Assembly (NCBI RefSeq): GCF_013155275.1
Contig: NZ_JABJXS010000005.1
Coordinates: forward strand, 1 to 64,000
Direction of reading: 5' to 3'
DNA: 64,000 nt
From: Brenneria sp. hezel4-2-4
GTDB taxonomy: Bacteria > Pseudomonadota > Gammaproteobacteria > Enterobacterales > Enterobacteriaceae
The notes under the pieces were generated by a model. The model ran no database searches. It was given only the letters and a program-made list of their open reading frames with translations, and was not told where the DNA came from. This document shows, piece by piece, positions 50,893-61,755 of the stretch. A program made the translations under genes and the position numbers. Every line of letters starts with the position of its first letter. The stretch's first letter is position 1.

Positions 50893-51249
50893 TTACTAGC
50901 ACTCCATCAAATGAGTGAAGAATAATGTAACAGGGAAAATGTTTTTCTCTTCACTTATTTCCCGAGTAATACATCAACAATTAAGGCGTAAAGCAGCATA
51001 ACTGACTATATATAAATTAAACACTGACTTTTAAGGCTAGTGTTTTATGCTGACCACATCGTTTGTTTCTGACAATGGAAGTTGATTTGCAGCATAATAT
51101 TCCTGTTTAATAATATGAAAAATAAAGCCTTATTAGAATTCATTACTAATAATAAACCTAAGCTGTTCTTATGTATAAGAAAAAAGCTTGGTATGACACT
51201 GGGCGGTCAATTTTCGGCAATATCCATAATGAAAAATGGGGTAACACGA
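50893..51249. other. AT-rich regulatory region between panZ and livK
   Basis: 357 bp, strongly AT-rich, with no gene; an open frame continuous with livK from 51082 lacks a homologous extension. CAGCATAATATTCCT at 51090-51104 fits about 12 of 15 positions of the Lrp consensus. Lrp and leucine control the liv genes in E. coli, so this is a likely Lrp region. Confidence 0.5.
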
Positions 51250-52362
51250 ATGAAATTTAGTAAAGGTAAAGTATTGCTGATGGGATGCATGGCTATCGCC
51301 TTGAGCCAGACAGCGAACGCCGCGGATATCAAGGTGGCGGTTGTCGGCGCGATGTCCGGCCCGGTAGCGCAGTATGGCGATATGGAGTTCATCGGCGCGC
51401 GCCAGGCCATTGCCGATATCAATGCCAAAGGCGGCGTGAACGGCAATAAATTGGTTGGCGTTGAATATGATGACGCATGCGACCCGAAACAGGCCGTTGC
51501 CGTCGCCAACAAGGTCATTAACGACGGTATTCGTTATGTGATTGGTCATCTTTGTTCTTCCTCCACGCAGCCCGCATCCGATATTTACGAAGAAGAAGGC
51601 GTGATTATGATTACGCCCGCCGCCACCAACGCCGACCTGACCACACGCGGCTACAATATGGTGCTGCGTACCACAGGACTGGATTCCGATCAGGGTCCCA
51701 CCGCGGCGAAATACATTGTCGAAACCATCAAACCCCAGCGTATCGCCGTTGTGCATGATAAACAGCAATACGGCGAAGGACTGGCTCGCTCCGTTCAGGA
51801 TAGCCTGAAACAAGCAGGCGCGAATATTGTTCTGTTTGAAGGTGTGACGGCGGGCGACAAAGATTTCTCAACCCTGGTTGCCCGGTTGAAGAAAGAAAAC
51901 GTGGACTTCGTTTATTTCGGCGGATACTACCCGGAAATGGGACAGATTCTGCGTCAGGCACGTCAGGCCGGCATGACCACCAAATTTATGGGGCCGGAGG
52001 GGGTAGGCAACTCTTCGCTGTCCAATATCGCGGGCGGCGCATCGGAAGGCATGCTGGTCACGCTGCCCAAGCGTTACGATCAGGTGCCGGCCAACCAGCC
52101 GGTTGTTGATGCGCTGAAGGCGAAAAAGCTGGATCCGACAGGCCCGTTCGTCTGGACGACCTATGCCGCATTGCAGTCCCTGACGACCGCCATGCAGCGC
52201 AGCGGCAGCATGGAACCGGAAGAACTGGTGAGCGATCTGAAAGCAAAACCCGTTGATACCGTTATGGGACCATTAAGCTGGGACGCAAAAGGCGACCTGA
52301 AAGGGTTTGAGTTTGGCGTATTTGAGTGGCATGCAGACGGTACTTCCAGCGTCGTGAAGTAA
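51250..52362 (+). CDS. livK: Branched-chain amino acid ABC transporter, leucine-binding periplasmic protein
   Basis: 370-residue precursor with a signal peptide ([19 protein letters not shown], cleavage after AANA-type site near 24). The type I periplasmic binding domain follows: [42 protein letters not shown] and [13 protein letters not shown]. It is the only binding protein in the cluster; the paralogue livJ present near here in E. coli is not seen. Start fixed by homology. Confidence 0.94.
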   Translation: MKFSKGKVLLMGCMAIALSQTANAADIKVAVVGAMSGPVAQYGDMEFIGARQAIADINAKGGVNGNKLVGVEYDDACDPKQAVAVANKVINDGIRYVIGHLCSSSTQPASDIYEEEGVIMITPAATNADLTTRGYNMVLRTTGLDSDQGPTAAKYIVETIKPQRIAVVHDKQQYGEGLARSVQDSLKQAGANIVLFEGVTAGDKDFSTLVARLKKENVDFVYFGGYYPEMGQILRQARQAGMTTKFMGPEGVGNSSLSNIAGGASEGMLVTLPKRYDQVPANQPVVDALKAKKLDPTGPFVWTTYAALQSLTTAMQRSGSMEPEELVSDLKAKPVDTVMGPLSWDAKGDLKGFEFGVFEWHADGTSSVVK

Positions 52363-52440
52363 TCCCTGCATCTGTATTAATCCCTCAATACCGTTGCCCC
52401 CGCGATCGCAAGACGCGGGGGCGGCATTTAAGGTTAAGGT

Positions 52441-53367
52441 ATGTCCGAGCAGTTCCTCTATTTCTCTCAGCAGATGTTCAACGGTCTGACGTTGGGCAGC
52501 ACGTATGCGCTGATCGCCATTGGCTACACCATGGTTTACGGCATTATCGGCATGATTAACTTTGCCCACGGCGAAGTTTATATGATCGGTAGCTATGTCT
52601 CTTTTATCGTTATCGCCGCCCTGATGATGATGGGTATTGATGCGGGCTGGTTATTAATCGGCGTGGCCTTTATCGCCGCCGTGGTGATTTCCAGCGCCTA
52701 TGGCTGGAGCATCGAACGCGTCGCCTATCGGCCGGTGCGAACCTCCAAACGCCTTATCGCCCTGATTTCCGCCATTGGGATGTCTATTTTCCTGCAAAAC
52801 TACGTCAGCCTGAATCAGGGTTCACGCGACGTAGCGCTGCCCAGTCTGGTCACCGGGCAATGGACGCTGGGCGAAAGCAACGGCTTTGCCGCGACGATCG
52901 GCGCCATGCAGTTGATTATCTGGATCGTGACTTTCCTCGCCATGTTGGCGCTGACGCTGTTTATTCGTTATTCCCGCATGGGGCGCGCCTGTCGCGCCTG
53001 CGCCGAAGATCTGAAAATGGCCAGCCTGCTGGGCATCAGCACTGACCGGGTGATTTCCCTGACCTTTGTGATCGGCGCGCTGATGGCGGCGGTCGCCGGG
53101 GTGCTGCTGGGGCAGTTCTATGGCGTGATTAACCCCTACATCGGCTTTATGGCGGGCATGAAAGCCTTTACGGCGGCGGTGCTGGGCGGCATCGGCAGCA
53201 TTCCCGGCGCCATGATCGGCGGGCTGATTCTGGGCGTGGCGGAAGCGCTGACCTCGGCTTATCTGAGCACGGAATACAAAGATGCGGTGTCGTTCGCATT
53301 ATTGATCGTGGTGCTGCTGGTGATGCCTACCGGCATTCTGGGTCGTCCGGAGGTTGAGAAGGTATGA
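52441..53367 (+). CDS. livH: Branched-chain amino acid ABC transporter permease LivH
   Basis: 308-residue inner-membrane permease with about eight helices. It has the family phrases [32 protein letters not shown] and [17 protein letters not shown]. It pairs with LivM to form the channel. Its stop overlaps the livM start by 4 bp (ATGA). Confidence 0.97.
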   Translation: MSEQFLYFSQQMFNGLTLGSTYALIAIGYTMVYGIIGMINFAHGEVYMIGSYVSFIVIAALMMMGIDAGWLLIGVAFIAAVVISSAYGWSIERVAYRPVRTSKRLIALISAIGMSIFLQNYVSLNQGSRDVALPSLVTGQWTLGESNGFAATIGAMQLIIWIVTFLAMLALTLFIRYSRMGRACRACAEDLKMASLLGISTDRVISLTFVIGALMAAVAGVLLGQFYGVINPYIGFMAGMKAFTAAVLGGIGSIPGAMIGGLILGVAEALTSAYLSTEYKDAVSFALLIVVLLVMPTGILGRPEVEKV

Positions 53368-54635
53368 AGCAGCTCAATCTTATCAATGCATTCGTCTCGG
53401 CGTTTATGCTGCTGGTGTTGGCCGCCTTTATCATGGGCATGCAACTGGAGCTGGATGGCACCAGGCTGGTGGTTCGCGGAGCCGATCAGGTTCGCTGGTA
53501 TTGGATCGGCGCGGGCTGCGTGGTGGTGTTCTTCTTCCAGCTTATCCGCCCGTTCTTCCAGCAAAGTCTGAAAAAATTTTCCGGCCCGTCCTTGGTGTTG
53601 CCGAGCTTCGACGGCAGTACGCCGCGGCAAAAATTGCTGGCGGCGGCATTGATTATCGCCGCCGTCTCCTGGCCGTTTCTGGTGTCGCGCGGAACGGTGG
53701 ATATTGCTACCCTTACGTTGATCTACGTGATGCTGGGGCTGGGGCTTAACGTGGTGGTCGGGCTGTCCGGCCTGCTGGTTTTGGGCTATGGCGGCTTTTA
53801 CGCCATCGGCGCCTATACCTACGCCTTGCTGAACCACTATTACGGTTTAGGTTTCTGGGAAAGCCTGCCGCTGGCAGGCATGACGGCCGCCCTGTCCGGC
53901 TTCCTGCTTGGCTTCCCGGTGTTGCGCCTGCGGGGTGATTATCTGGCGATTGTTACGCTGGGGTTTGGCGAAATTGTCCGAATTCTGCTGCTGAACAATA
54001 CCGAAATCACCGGTGGTCCGAACGGCATCAGCCAAATTCCAAAACCGACGCTCTTTGGCCTGGAGTTCAGCCGCAGCGCGCGCGACGGCTGGGATACCTT
54101 CCATAACTTCTTCGGTCTGAAATACGACCCCAGCGATCGCATCATTTTCCTTTATCTGGTGGCGCTGCTGCTGGTGGTATTAACGCTGTTTGTGATTAAC
54201 CGCCTGTTGCGTATGCCGCTGGGGCGGGCCTGGGAAGCGTTGCGCGATGATGAAATCGCCTGCCGTTCGCTGGGCCTGAGCCCGACCAGAATCAAACTGA
54301 CGGCGTTTACCATCAGCGCCGCGTTCGCCGGGTTTGCCGGTACGCTGTTCGCCGCGCGTCAGGGGTTTGTCAGCCCGGAATCATTTACCTTCGTGGAGTC
54401 GGCCTTTGTGCTGGCGATTGTGGTGCTGGGCGGCATGGGATCGCAATTTGCGGTGATCCTGGCGGCGATACTGTTGGTGGTTTCCCGGGAGCTGATGCGC
54501 GATCTGAATGAATACAGCATGTTGCTGCTGGGCGCGCTGATGGTGTTAATGATGATTTGGCGTCCGCAAGGTTTGCTGCCGATGAAGCGTCCGCAGATGA
54601 AGCTGAAAGTCAGTAAAAAGGAAGAGCAGGCATGA
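53364..54635 (+). CDS. livM: Branched-chain amino acid ABC transporter permease LivM
   Basis: 423-residue permease with a variable N-terminal part (about 1-110) and a conserved core: [47 protein letters not shown] and [19 protein letters not shown]. Overlaps livG by 4 bp (ATGA), a sign of translational coupling. Confidence 0.97.
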   Translation: MKQLNLINAFVSAFMLLVLAAFIMGMQLELDGTRLVVRGADQVRWYWIGAGCVVVFFFQLIRPFFQQSLKKFSGPSLVLPSFDGSTPRQKLLAAALIIAAVSWPFLVSRGTVDIATLTLIYVMLGLGLNVVVGLSGLLVLGYGGFYAIGAYTYALLNHYYGLGFWESLPLAGMTAALSGFLLGFPVLRLRGDYLAIVTLGFGEIVRILLLNNTEITGGPNGISQIPKPTLFGLEFSRSARDGWDTFHNFFGLKYDPSDRIIFLYLVALLLVVLTLFVINRLLRMPLGRAWEALRDDEIACRSLGLSPTRIKLTAFTISAAFAGFAGTLFAARQGFVSPESFTFVESAFVLAIVVLGGMGSQFAVILAAILLVVSRELMRDLNEYSMLLLGALMVLMMIWRPQGLLPMKRPQMKLKVSKKEEQA

Positions 54636-55402
54636 GTACGCAGCCATTATTATCGGTCAGAGGCCTGATGATGCGTTTCGGCGGCCTGCTGGCGGTCAAC
54701 AACGTTGAACTGGATATTCATGCGGGCGAAATCGTTTCTCTGATCGGCCCGAACGGGGCGGGGAAAACCACGGTATTCAACTGCCTTACCGGATTTTATC
54801 GTCCCACGGGCGGCACGATCATGCTGCGCGATCGGCATCTGGAAGGATTGTCCGGACAAAAAATCGCCCGTATGGGGGTAGTGCGGACCTTTCAGCACGT
54901 GCGTTTATTCCGTGAAATGACGGTGATAGAAAACCTGCTGGTCGCCCAGCATCAGCACCTTAAAAGCGGCGTATTCGCCGGGTTGCTGAAGACGCCGGCG
55001 TTCCGCCGCGCGGAAGCCGATGCGCAGGATCGCGCCGCGGTCTGGCTGGAGCGTGTGGGTTTGCTTGAACTGGCGAACCGTCAGGCCGGCAACCTGGCCT
55101 ACGGTCAACAGCGTCGGCTGGAAATCGCCCGCTGCATGGTCACCCGGCCCGAACTGCTGATGCTGGATGAACCCGCCGCCGGTCTGAATCCAAAAGAAAC
55201 CGAAGAGCTGGACCTGTTGATCGCCGAACTGCGCGATAGTCATCAGGTTTCGGTGTTGTTGATTGAGCATGACATGAAGCTGGTGATGGGGATTTCCGAT
55301 CGGATTTACGTCGTCAATCAAGGCACCCCGCTGGCTCACGGAACCCCGGCTGAAATTCGTAATAACCCGGATGTTATCCGTGCGTATCTGGGGGAAGGAT
55401 AA
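54632..55402 (+). CDS. livG: Branched-chain amino acid ABC transporter ATPase LivG
   Basis: 256-residue ATPase with Walker [13 protein letters not shown] (about 39-50), the LivG-type signature [15 protein letters not shown] (about 154, with LAYGQ instead of LSGGQ), and Walker [14 protein letters not shown]. Partner of LivF in a heterodimeric ATPase. Confidence 0.97.
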   Translation: MSTQPLLSVRGLMMRFGGLLAVNNVELDIHAGEIVSLIGPNGAGKTTVFNCLTGFYRPTGGTIMLRDRHLEGLSGQKIARMGVVRTFQHVRLFREMTVIENLLVAQHQHLKSGVFAGLLKTPAFRRAEADAQDRAAVWLERVGLLELANRQAGNLAYGQQRRLEIARCMVTRPELLMLDEPAAGLNPKETEELDLLIAELRDSHQVSVLLIEHDMKLVMGISDRIYVVNQGTPLAHGTPAEIRNNPDVIRAYLGEG

Positions 55403-55406
55403 GGTT

Positions 55407-56108
55407 ATGTTGTCATTAAATCAGGTTTCGGCCCATTACGGTAAAATTCAGGCGCTGCATCAGGTTAGCCTGCATATTGAGCAAGGCGAAATCGTTACGC
55501 TTATCGGCGCCAACGGCGCCGGTAAAACCACGCTGCTGGGTACGCTATGCGGCGATCCGCGCGCGACGGAAGGCACCATCACCTTTGATGGGAAAGACAT
55601 CACCCACTGGCAAACCGCGCAGATTATGCGTGAGGCGATCGCCATTGTTCCCGAAGGCCGCCGCGTATTTTCCCGCATGACGGTGGAAGAGAACCTGGCG
55701 ATGGGCGGATTTTTTGCCGCGCGTGACCAGTATCAGCAAAGAATCGAACGGGTCTACGAACTGTTTCCGCGCCTGTTCGAGCGTCGCGCTCAGCGGGCCG
55801 GCACCATGTCCGGCGGCGAGCAGCAGATGCTGGCGATCGGCCGGGCGCTGATGAGCCAGCCGCGCTTATTGCTGCTGGACGAACCATCGCTGGGGCTGGC
55901 GCCGATTATCATCCTGCAAATTTTTGACACCATCGCGCAGCTGCGTGAAGAAGGCATGACCATTTTCCTGGTGGAGCAAAACGCCAATCAGGCATTGCGG
56001 CTGGCCGATCGCGGTTATGTGCTGGAAAACGGCCATGTGGTGCTGGAAGATACCGGTGCGGCATTACTGGCGAATGAAGCGGTACGTTCAGCCTATCTGG
56101 GCGGTTGA
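55407..56108 (+). CDS. livF: Branched-chain amino acid ABC transporter ATPase LivF
   Basis: 233-residue ATPase. Walker A GANGAGKTTLLGTLCG (about 35), signature MSGGEQQMLAIGRALM (about 133) and Walker B LLLLDEPSLGLAPI are present. The ATG at 55407, 4 bp after the livG stop, gives MLSLNQVSAHYGKIQ; the longer frame from 55371 is not supported. The E. coli protein has a four-residue longer N-terminus. Confidence 0.96.
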   Translation: MLSLNQVSAHYGKIQALHQVSLHIEQGEIVTLIGANGAGKTTLLGTLCGDPRATEGTITFDGKDITHWQTAQIMREAIAIVPEGRRVFSRMTVEENLAMGGFFAARDQYQQRIERVYELFPRLFERRAQRAGTMSGGEQQMLAIGRALMSQPRLLLLDEPSLGLAPIIILQIFDTIAQLREEGMTIFLVEQNANQALRLADRGYVLENGHVVLEDTGAALLANEAVRSAYLGG

Positions 56109-56160
56109 TGGCTAGCAGGCCGATGAACCCGGCCTGCTCAATAAAGGTATAAGAAGATAA

Positions 56161-57348
56161 ATGGCTACTGAAGGGTTACTGGCGCAACGCATCGCGCAGT
56201 TGAAAAGCTCCGCTATTCGCGAATTGCTTAAGCATAGCAAGATGGACAATATTATCTCGCTGGCGGGCGGCATCCCGTCCGACGCGCTGTTTGATTTCGA
56301 CGGCCTGAATCAGGCGACGCAGTTGGCCATTACCGAGCAGCCGAAAACGGCTTTCCAGTATGGATTAACCGAAGGCAGCCACCTATTGCGTGAACGCATT
56401 GCCGATCTTTGCGCGGCGCGCGGCGTGAAAACGCAGGCGCAAGACATGGTGGTGACGGCGGGTTCACAGCAGGCGCTGGATTTAATCATGCGTGCGATGA
56501 TCGATCCCGGCGACGTCTTTGTCGTTGAGCGCCCTACCTACCTTGCCGCTTTGCAAACGCTTGAGCTGGCGCAGGCGCAGGTGATGTCGGTGGCCTCGGA
56601 CGAACACGGCATGGTGGTGGATGAACTGGAAGCCTTGTTGCAGAAACAGCGCATCAAAGGCGTATATATCGTGCCGAATTTCGGTAATCCCAGCGGCGTC
56701 ACCCTGAGCTACGCGCGCCGTAAACAGCTGATCGCGCTGGCGGAGCGTTATGGTTTCGTCATTATCGAAGACGACCCGTACGGCGAATTACGCTTTACCG
56801 AAGAACGCCACCCAACGCTGTTCCAACTGGCTCAGGAGGAGCTTGGCAGCACGGAATACGTGCTTTACACCTCGACGTTTTCAAAGATCCTGGCGCCCGG
56901 CCTGCGCCTCGGCTGGGCGATCCTGCCGGACTGGCTGCTGCACAAGGTGGCGATTATTAAACAGGCCGCGGATCTGCACGCCAGTTCGCTGTCGCAGACC
57001 GTGGCGGAATGTTATCTGGGGTTGGGGCGTCTGGATGCGCAGATTGAAAAAATCCGCCATGCCTACAAGGAAAAAAGCGAGCTGTTGTCCGGCCTGGTGG
57101 CGGCGGAGTTGGGCGAGGTGATGACCTTTAACCCGCCCAAGGGCGGGATGTTCCTGTGGGCGAAATTTCGCCACACCTTCAATACCACCGACTGGCTGAA
57201 GCAGACGCTGAAACAGGGCGTGGTGTTCGTGCCGGGCGAGTTCTTCTTCCCTGACGCGCCGGACTATTCGACGCTGCGCTTCTCCTTTGCGACCGCGACG
57301 CCAGAGCAGATGCATGAGGCGATAGCACGGCTGCGCCGCGCGCTGTAA
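56161..57348 (+). CDS. PLP-dependent aminotransferase, class I/II (MocR/LysN-like fold)
   Basis: 395-residue fold-type I aminotransferase. ISLAGGIPSDALFDFD opens it, QYGLTEGSHLLRERIA follows, and the PLP site comprises VTAGSQQALDLIMRAM, VPNFGNPSGVTLSY, IIEDDPYGELRF and the lysine in TSTFSKILAPGLRLGW (about Lys243). The closest types are 2-aminoadipate and branched-chain/aromatic transaminases; the substrate is not certain. It starts 52 bp after livF on the same strand, so it may be read with the liv operon and act on branched-chain amino acids. Confidence 0.85.
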   Translation: MATEGLLAQRIAQLKSSAIRELLKHSKMDNIISLAGGIPSDALFDFDGLNQATQLAITEQPKTAFQYGLTEGSHLLRERIADLCAARGVKTQAQDMVVTAGSQQALDLIMRAMIDPGDVFVVERPTYLAALQTLELAQAQVMSVASDEHGMVVDELEALLQKQRIKGVYIVPNFGNPSGVTLSYARRKQLIALAERYGFVIIEDDPYGELRFTEERHPTLFQLAQEELGSTEYVLYTSTFSKILAPGLRLGWAILPDWLLHKVAIIKQAADLHASSLSQTVAECYLGLGRLDAQIEKIRHAYKEKSELLSGLVAAELGEVMTFNPPKGGMFLWAKFRHTFNTTDWLKQTLKQGVVFVPGEFFFPDAPDYSTLRFSFATATPEQMHEAIARLRRAL

Positions 57349-57402
57349 CGGCGACGCGCCCCGCATCCGCCGGATCAACGGCGGATGCGGGAAACGGCGC
57401 GA

Positions 57403-58761
57403 TCAGATAATCAGCCACAGCGCCCAGGTAAAGATAAAACCGGCCAGACCGAGCACGGTCGTCAGCACCGTCCAGGTTCTCAGCCCGTCGGCAACGGACA
57501 GGCCAAGATATTTGGTCACAATCCAGAAGCCGGAATCATTGACGTGCGAGAGTCCCAACCCGCCGAAACAGGCCGACAGCGTCACCAGCACCAGTTGCAT
57601 CTGGCTTAATCCGCTGACGGCTTCGCTCAGCAGGCCGCAGGTGGTGAGAATGGCGACAGTGGCCGAGCCCTGTGAGGCGCGCAGCGCCAGCGAAAGAATG
57701 AATGCGGCCGGCACCAGCGGCAAGTGGATGCTGGTCAGGGTATCCGCCAGCGCTTTGCCGATGCCGGATTCCACCAGCACTTTACCGAAAACTCCGCCCG
57801 CGCCGGTCACCATGATGACCATCGCCGCGGCAGGCATGGCGTCGCCCATAACGCCGCTGGCTTTTTCCAGCGACCAGCCGCGACGCAGGGCAATCAGCCA
57901 GAAGGCCAGCGCCAGCGCAATCAGCAACGCCACCGCCGGCGAGCCGACCAGCGACATAACGTCGCGCACCGCGTGGCCCGCTGGCAGGATGGTGGCGGAA
58001 ACGGTGCCAAGCATAATGATCAGAATAGGAATGACGATCAGCGCGGCGATCAATCCGGCCGGCGGCGTGGAAGAGGGTGACGCGTTCGGCGTGGTCTCCT
58101 CCGGTTTTGCCAACTGCAACTGCTCCAGCACGTCAACGGATAGCGCATAGTTACGCCGATTGAGCCCTTTGGCGACCCAATAACTGATGATGCCGACGGG
58201 AATGGAGACCAGCAGGCCGATCATCGTCAGCCAGCCAATATCCGCATTCAATAAACCTGCCGCCGCCACCGGGCCGGGATGCGGCGGCAGGGCGACGTGA
58301 ACCGTCAGCATCACCCCGGCGACCGGCAGACCGAATTTAATCGGCGACACTTTGGCGACTTTCGCAAAGCCATAAATAATCGGGGCGAGAATAATAAACC
58401 CGACATCAAAAAAGACCGGGATCCCCAGAATAAAGGCGGCGATAGTCAATGCGGCCACCATTAATCCCGGCCCCATTAACTGGGCGAAACGCCGGGCCAG
58501 TGATTCGGCGCCGCCGGAGACCTCGATCATTCTACCCAACATGGCGCCGAGACCAATAATAATCGTCACCGAACCTAGAATACCGCCCATGCCGGAGGTC
58601 ACGACTTTCATGACTTCGCCGGTCGGAATACCGGTCGCCAACGCGACCAATAAACTCACGACCAGCAACGCGACAAACGGTTGTATTTTTAATTTAATGA
58701 CCATCAGGAGCAGCAATAATACCCCGGCAATGGCGATACAAAGTAATAGCGAGGTGGACAT
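57403..58761 (-). CDS. ygbN: GntP-family transporter YgbN, probable threonate importer
   Basis: 452-residue inner-membrane transporter with about 12 helices, very similar to E. coli YgbN. Family marks are MGGILGSVTIIIGLGAMLGRM, GIPVFFDVGFIILAPIIYG and LPPHPGPVAAAGLL. It is the last gene of a leftward operon that otherwise encodes L-threonate catabolism, so threonate is the likely substrate. The start is set at MSTSLLL, with the upstream frame rejected. A 302-bp gap with a palindromic repeat separates it from otnI. Confidence 0.9.
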   Translation of the reverse strand: MSTSLLLCIAIAGVLLLLLMVIKLKIQPFVALLVVSLLVALATGIPTGEVMKVVTSGMGGILGSVTIIIGLGAMLGRMIEVSGGAESLARRFAQLMGPGLMVAALTIAAFILGIPVFFDVGFIILAPIIYGFAKVAKVSPIKFGLPVAGVMLTVHVALPPHPGPVAAAGLLNADIGWLTMIGLLVSIPVGIISYWVAKGLNRRNYALSVDVLEQLQLAKPEETTPNASPSSTPPAGLIAALIVIPILIIMLGTVSATILPAGHAVRDVMSLVGSPAVALLIALALAFWLIALRRGWSLEKASGVMGDAMPAAAMVIMVTGAGGVFGKVLVESGIGKALADTLTSIHLPLVPAAFILSLALRASQGSATVAILTTCGLLSEAVSGLSQMQLVLVTLSACFGGLGLSHVNDSGFWIVTKYLGLSVADGLRTWTVLTTVLGLAGFIFTWALWLII

Positions 58762-58940
58762 ATTTATGATCTCGTCAATATATCCGTTATCTTTCACATT
58801 GCAGGAATATTGACTGCGCTGTGAAATCTATCGGGTATTTATTCGTTATTTAAAGAAAAAGACGTCCTTGTTTCCGTATTGAAATAATAGGGAAACTCGG
58901 TCTTTTCTCGTTTTTTAATAAACGCGTCTCTGGCGCCGAT

Positions 58941-59050
58941 ATATACCCAATAGATTTCGAGATGCAGAAAGGCGGTAACCGAGCGACAAATTCGTCGGGA
59001 ACGAATTTGACCAGCCAACGCACCTGCGACTTGAAAAATGACGGGTATAA
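58941..59050. repeat. Dispersed palindromic intergenic repeat, long copy
   Basis: Outer arms ATATACCCAATAGATTTCGA and the CTTGAAAAATGACGGGTATA-type end are imperfect inverted copies, as at 13552-13614. The centre carries a second hairpin CAAATTCGT/ACGAATTTG (about 58987-59010). It lies in the gap between otnI and ygbN and so inside the threonate operon transcript, where it could stop or stabilise mRNA. The rest of the 58762-59063 gap is AT-rich with no gene. Confidence 0.75.
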
Positions 59051-59063
59051 ATATAATCCAAGG

Positions 59064-59858
59064 TTATAGGTTATTTTTCCTCTTCAGCCAGGGTTTCACC
59101 CAACTCAACCCCGCTTCGGTTTTACCTCGCGGGTTATATTCACATCCAATCCAGCCGGAATAATTTACGTCGTCCAGCGTTGCAAACAGGAACGGATAAT
59201 TAATTTCCTCGTCGTCGGGTTCATTCCGGGAGGGAACCGAAGCAACTTGAATATGCCCGACGCGCCCCTGAAGATCGTGAATAATTTGCGTCAGGTTGCC
59301 GTCCACAATTTGCGCGTGGAAAAAATCCAGTTGGATATAGACGTTCGGCCGATCGATCAGGTTCGCCAATTCCAACGCCTGATACTGACTGGAAAACAGA
59401 TAATGCGGCTTCACCTTCGCGCTTAACGCCTCAATCATGATGTTGATGCCATGCGGCGCAAATTTATCAGCGGCGTAGCGCAGGTTATCGATAAACGTTT
59501 GCTGATAGGCGGCGCGATCGGCGCCGACAGGCACTACTCCCGCCATCACCAGCACCGACGGACAGTTCAGCGCCAGCGCATAGTCCAGCGCAGCGTCGAT
59601 ATCCCGGCGGGCATCGTCAATGCGGTCGGGCAGCGCGGCGACGCCCCACTCTCCCGCCGCGATATTGCCGGGCGCGGTATTGAATAACACCTGCGTGAGG
59701 CCGTTTTCCCGTAGTTTTTCCGCCAGCAGCGAAGCCGGGTATTCATAGGGAAACAGGTATTCGACGGCCTCAAAACCGGCATCGGCGGCGGCTTTGAAAC
59801 GATCGAGAAACGGCACTTCCGTGAACAGCATGGAAAGGTTGGCAGCAAATTTAGGCAT
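59064..59858 (-). CDS. otnI: 2-oxo-tetronate isomerase (hydroxypyruvate isomerase family)
   Basis: Isomerises 2-oxo-tetronate to 3-oxo-tetronate in threonate breakdown. The 264-residue TIM-barrel protein has the AP-endonuclease-2-like fold. It starts [21 protein letters not shown], with metal-site residues in [12 protein letters not shown] and [10 protein letters not shown], and [24 protein letters not shown] near the C-terminus. It begins 2 bp after otnC. Similar to E. coli YgbM. Confidence 0.94.
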   Translation of the reverse strand: MPKFAANLSMLFTEVPFLDRFKAAADAGFEAVEYLFPYEYPASLLAEKLRENGLTQVLFNTAPGNIAAGEWGVAALPDRIDDARRDIDAALDYALALNCPSVLVMAGVVPVGADRAAYQQTFIDNLRYAADKFAPHGINIMIEALSAKVKPHYLFSSQYQALELANLIDRPNVYIQLDFFHAQIVDGNLTQIIHDLQGRVGHIQVASVPSRNEPDDEEINYPFLFATLDDVNYSGWIGCEYNPRGKTEAGLSWVKPWLKRKNNL

Positions 59859-59860
59859 GA

Positions 59861-60484
59861 TTAACTCCGTAATTCATCAATTTCGTCAACGGTGAGATAA
59901 CGAATACGCCGATCGCCGAGAATAAAAATCAGTTTGGCGGTCTCTTCCAGTTCTTCCATATTGTCCGCCGCCGCCCGTAAATCTTTACCGGTGACGACCG
60001 GGCCGTGGTTGGCTAACAGAAACGCCCGATAATGCGGGGCCAGCTTCGCCAAATCCTCGCCGAGCCGCGCGTCGCCCGGGCGGTAATAGGGCACCACCGG
60101 CACCTCGCCGACGCGCATCACTACATAGGGCGTGAACGGTTTAATCGCATCCTGCGGGTCAAGCCCTTCCAGACAGGACAACGCCGTCAGGTAGGTGCTG
60201 TGCAGATGAACGACCGCCCGGCATTGCGGGTTATTGCGGTAAAGCGACAGGTGGAAACTGACCTCTTTCGACGGCTTGTCGCCCGAAATCCATTCGCCGC
60301 TCATGTCGACTTTGGATAAGCGCCCGGCATCCAGCTCGCCCAGACAAGATCCGGTTGGCGTGGCCAGCAACGTGCCGTCATCCAGCAGCAGCGAGAGGTT
60401 GCCTGCGGAGCCGGTGGCATAACCGCGCTGAAAGAAAGATGCCCCCAGCCTGACCATCTCGTCGCGTGCGTGTTGTTCATTCAT
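59861..60484 (-). CDS. otnC: 3-oxo-tetronate 4-phosphate decarboxylase
   Basis: Class II aldolase-type enzyme. It decarboxylates 3-oxo-tetronate 4-phosphate to dihydroxyacetone phosphate, which TpiA (32321) can use. 207 residues. Zinc-ligand motifs are [14 protein letters not shown] (about 90) and [11 protein letters not shown] (about 155), with [10 protein letters not shown] near 28. Its start overlaps the otnK stop by 4 bp. Similar to E. coli YgbL. Confidence 0.94.
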   Translation of the reverse strand: MNEQHARDEMVRLGASFFQRGYATGSAGNLSLLLDDGTLLATPTGSCLGELDAGRLSKVDMSGEWISGDKPSKEVSFHLSLYRNNPQCRAVVHLHSTYLTALSCLEGLDPQDAIKPFTPYVVMRVGEVPVVPYYRPGDARLGEDLAKLAPHYRAFLLANHGPVVTGKDLRAAADNMEELEETAKLIFILGDRRIRYLTVDEIDELRS

Positions 60485-61755
60485 ACTGCGAACTCCCTTT
60501 GTGCTCGGGCAAAAAAGTCTTCATCGCCAAAATTGCCGGATTTCAATGCCAGCGACAGCGGGTGGTTGGTGGATCTGACCCAGGGCACGCCGGGTGAAAT
60601 CGACGGGCCGATATGGAAAGCGTGGATACCCAACGTTTGCACCACAATGCTGGACGTTTCTCCGCCGGCAATGATGAAACGCTGAAATCCTTGCTGCTGA
60701 AGCTGTCGGGCCACGGCGGCGAACAGCGCCTCCACCGCCTGACTGCTGGCCTCCGCCCCCCAGCGTTGCTGGATCTGCGCGAGTTCGTCCGCTGAGGCCG
60801 TCGCGTACAACAGCGGCGCAAGCGCCTCATCGCGGTGCTCATTCACCCATGCGGCGAGCTCGCGGACATAGGCCTGCCGCTCTTCATCCCCTTGCAGGCA
60901 GCGCGCTACCTCAATGGCGCGGCTGGCCGCCTGCTGGCGGTAACGGGCGACCTGCTGATTGGTCATCACCGAGCAGGAACCGGACAGCACCACGCCGGGA
61001 CCGGGCTGCGGCATACCGGCGGCGGTGGCCGCGCCACTCTGTCCGGCGGACTGCGCCCACTGGCGGGCAAGGCCGATAGCCAGACCGGAGCCGCCGGTAA
61101 CCAGCTTCATATCGCGCAGCGCCTCGCCCTGCGTCAGCAAATGTTGTTCGTTCAGGGTATCCAGCACCGCGTAACGAACGCCTTGCTGCCTGAGCTGCGC
61201 CAACTGCTGTTTAACCGCCTCCGCGCCCTGCTCCATCACCGGATAAGGCACCAGCCCGCAACGGCCGGCGGCCTGCCGCTCCATCACCCGCATCAGATTG
61301 CTGTCCGTCATCGGCGTCACCGGATGATTTCGCATACCTGATTCGGACAACAGTTGATTCATCACAAACAGATGGCCCTGATACACGGTTCTGCCGTTGA
61401 CCGGCAAGGCGGGCGAAATCACGGTTTGCGTTTCCCCCAGCGTATCCAGCAACGCGTCGGTAACCGGCCCGATATTGCCTTTATCCGTGCTGTCAAAGGT
61501 CGAGCAATATTTGAAATAATACTGCTGACAGCCCTGCCGCCGGAGCCAGGACAACGCGTCCAGCGACGCGGCGACGGCCTGCTGCGCCGGGCAGGAACGG
61601 GATTTCAGGCTAATGACCACGGCCTGCGCGTTAACCTGAAAATCCGCCGGCGGGACGCCATTCAATTGCACCGTCGGCAGGCCGTTTCCGACCAGAAAGC
61701 TGGCGATGTCCGTGGCGCCGGTAAAGTCGTCTGCAATAACACCCAGGGCGATCAT
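60481..61755 (-). CDS. otnK: 3-oxo-tetronate kinase (four-carbon acid sugar kinase)
   Basis: Phosphorylates the C4 hydroxyl of 3-oxo-tetronate. 424-residue DUF1537-type kinase. The N-terminal substrate domain has LGVIADDFTGATDIASFLV, and KYCSTFDSTDKGNIGPV at about 84. The C-terminal nucleotide domain has VLSGSCSVMTNQQ (about 254), IIAGGETSSIVVQTL and GPSISPGVPWV. It overlaps both neighbours by 4 bp. Confidence 0.94.
   Translation of the reverse strand: MIALGVIADDFTGATDIASFLVGNGLPTVQLNGVPPADFQVNAQAVVISLKSRSCPAQQAVAASLDALSWLRRQGCQQYYFKYCSTFDSTDKGNIGPVTDALLDTLGETQTVISPALPVNGRTVYQGHLFVMNQLLSESGMRNHPVTPMTDSNLMRVMERQAAGRCGLVPYPVMEQGAEAVKQQLAQLRQQGVRYAVLDTLNEQHLLTQGEALRDMKLVTGGSGLAIGLARQWAQSAGQSGAATAAGMPQPGPGVVLSGSCSVMTNQQVARYRQQAASRAIEVARCLQGDEERQAYVRELAAWVNEHRDEALAPLLYATASADELAQIQQRWGAEASSQAVEALFAAVARQLQQQGFQRFIIAGGETSSIVVQTLGIHAFHIGPSISPGVPWVRSTNHPLSLALKSGNFGDEDFFARAQREFAV

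Noticed and set aside
51082-51249. 56-residue N-terminal extension of livK
   Set aside because: It has AT-rich, non-homologous sequence before a perfect signal peptide starting at 51250.
50893-51249. Second leucine-binding protein gene (livJ) before livK
   Set aside because: The gap is only 357 bp and AT-rich, with no trace of a livJ sequence.
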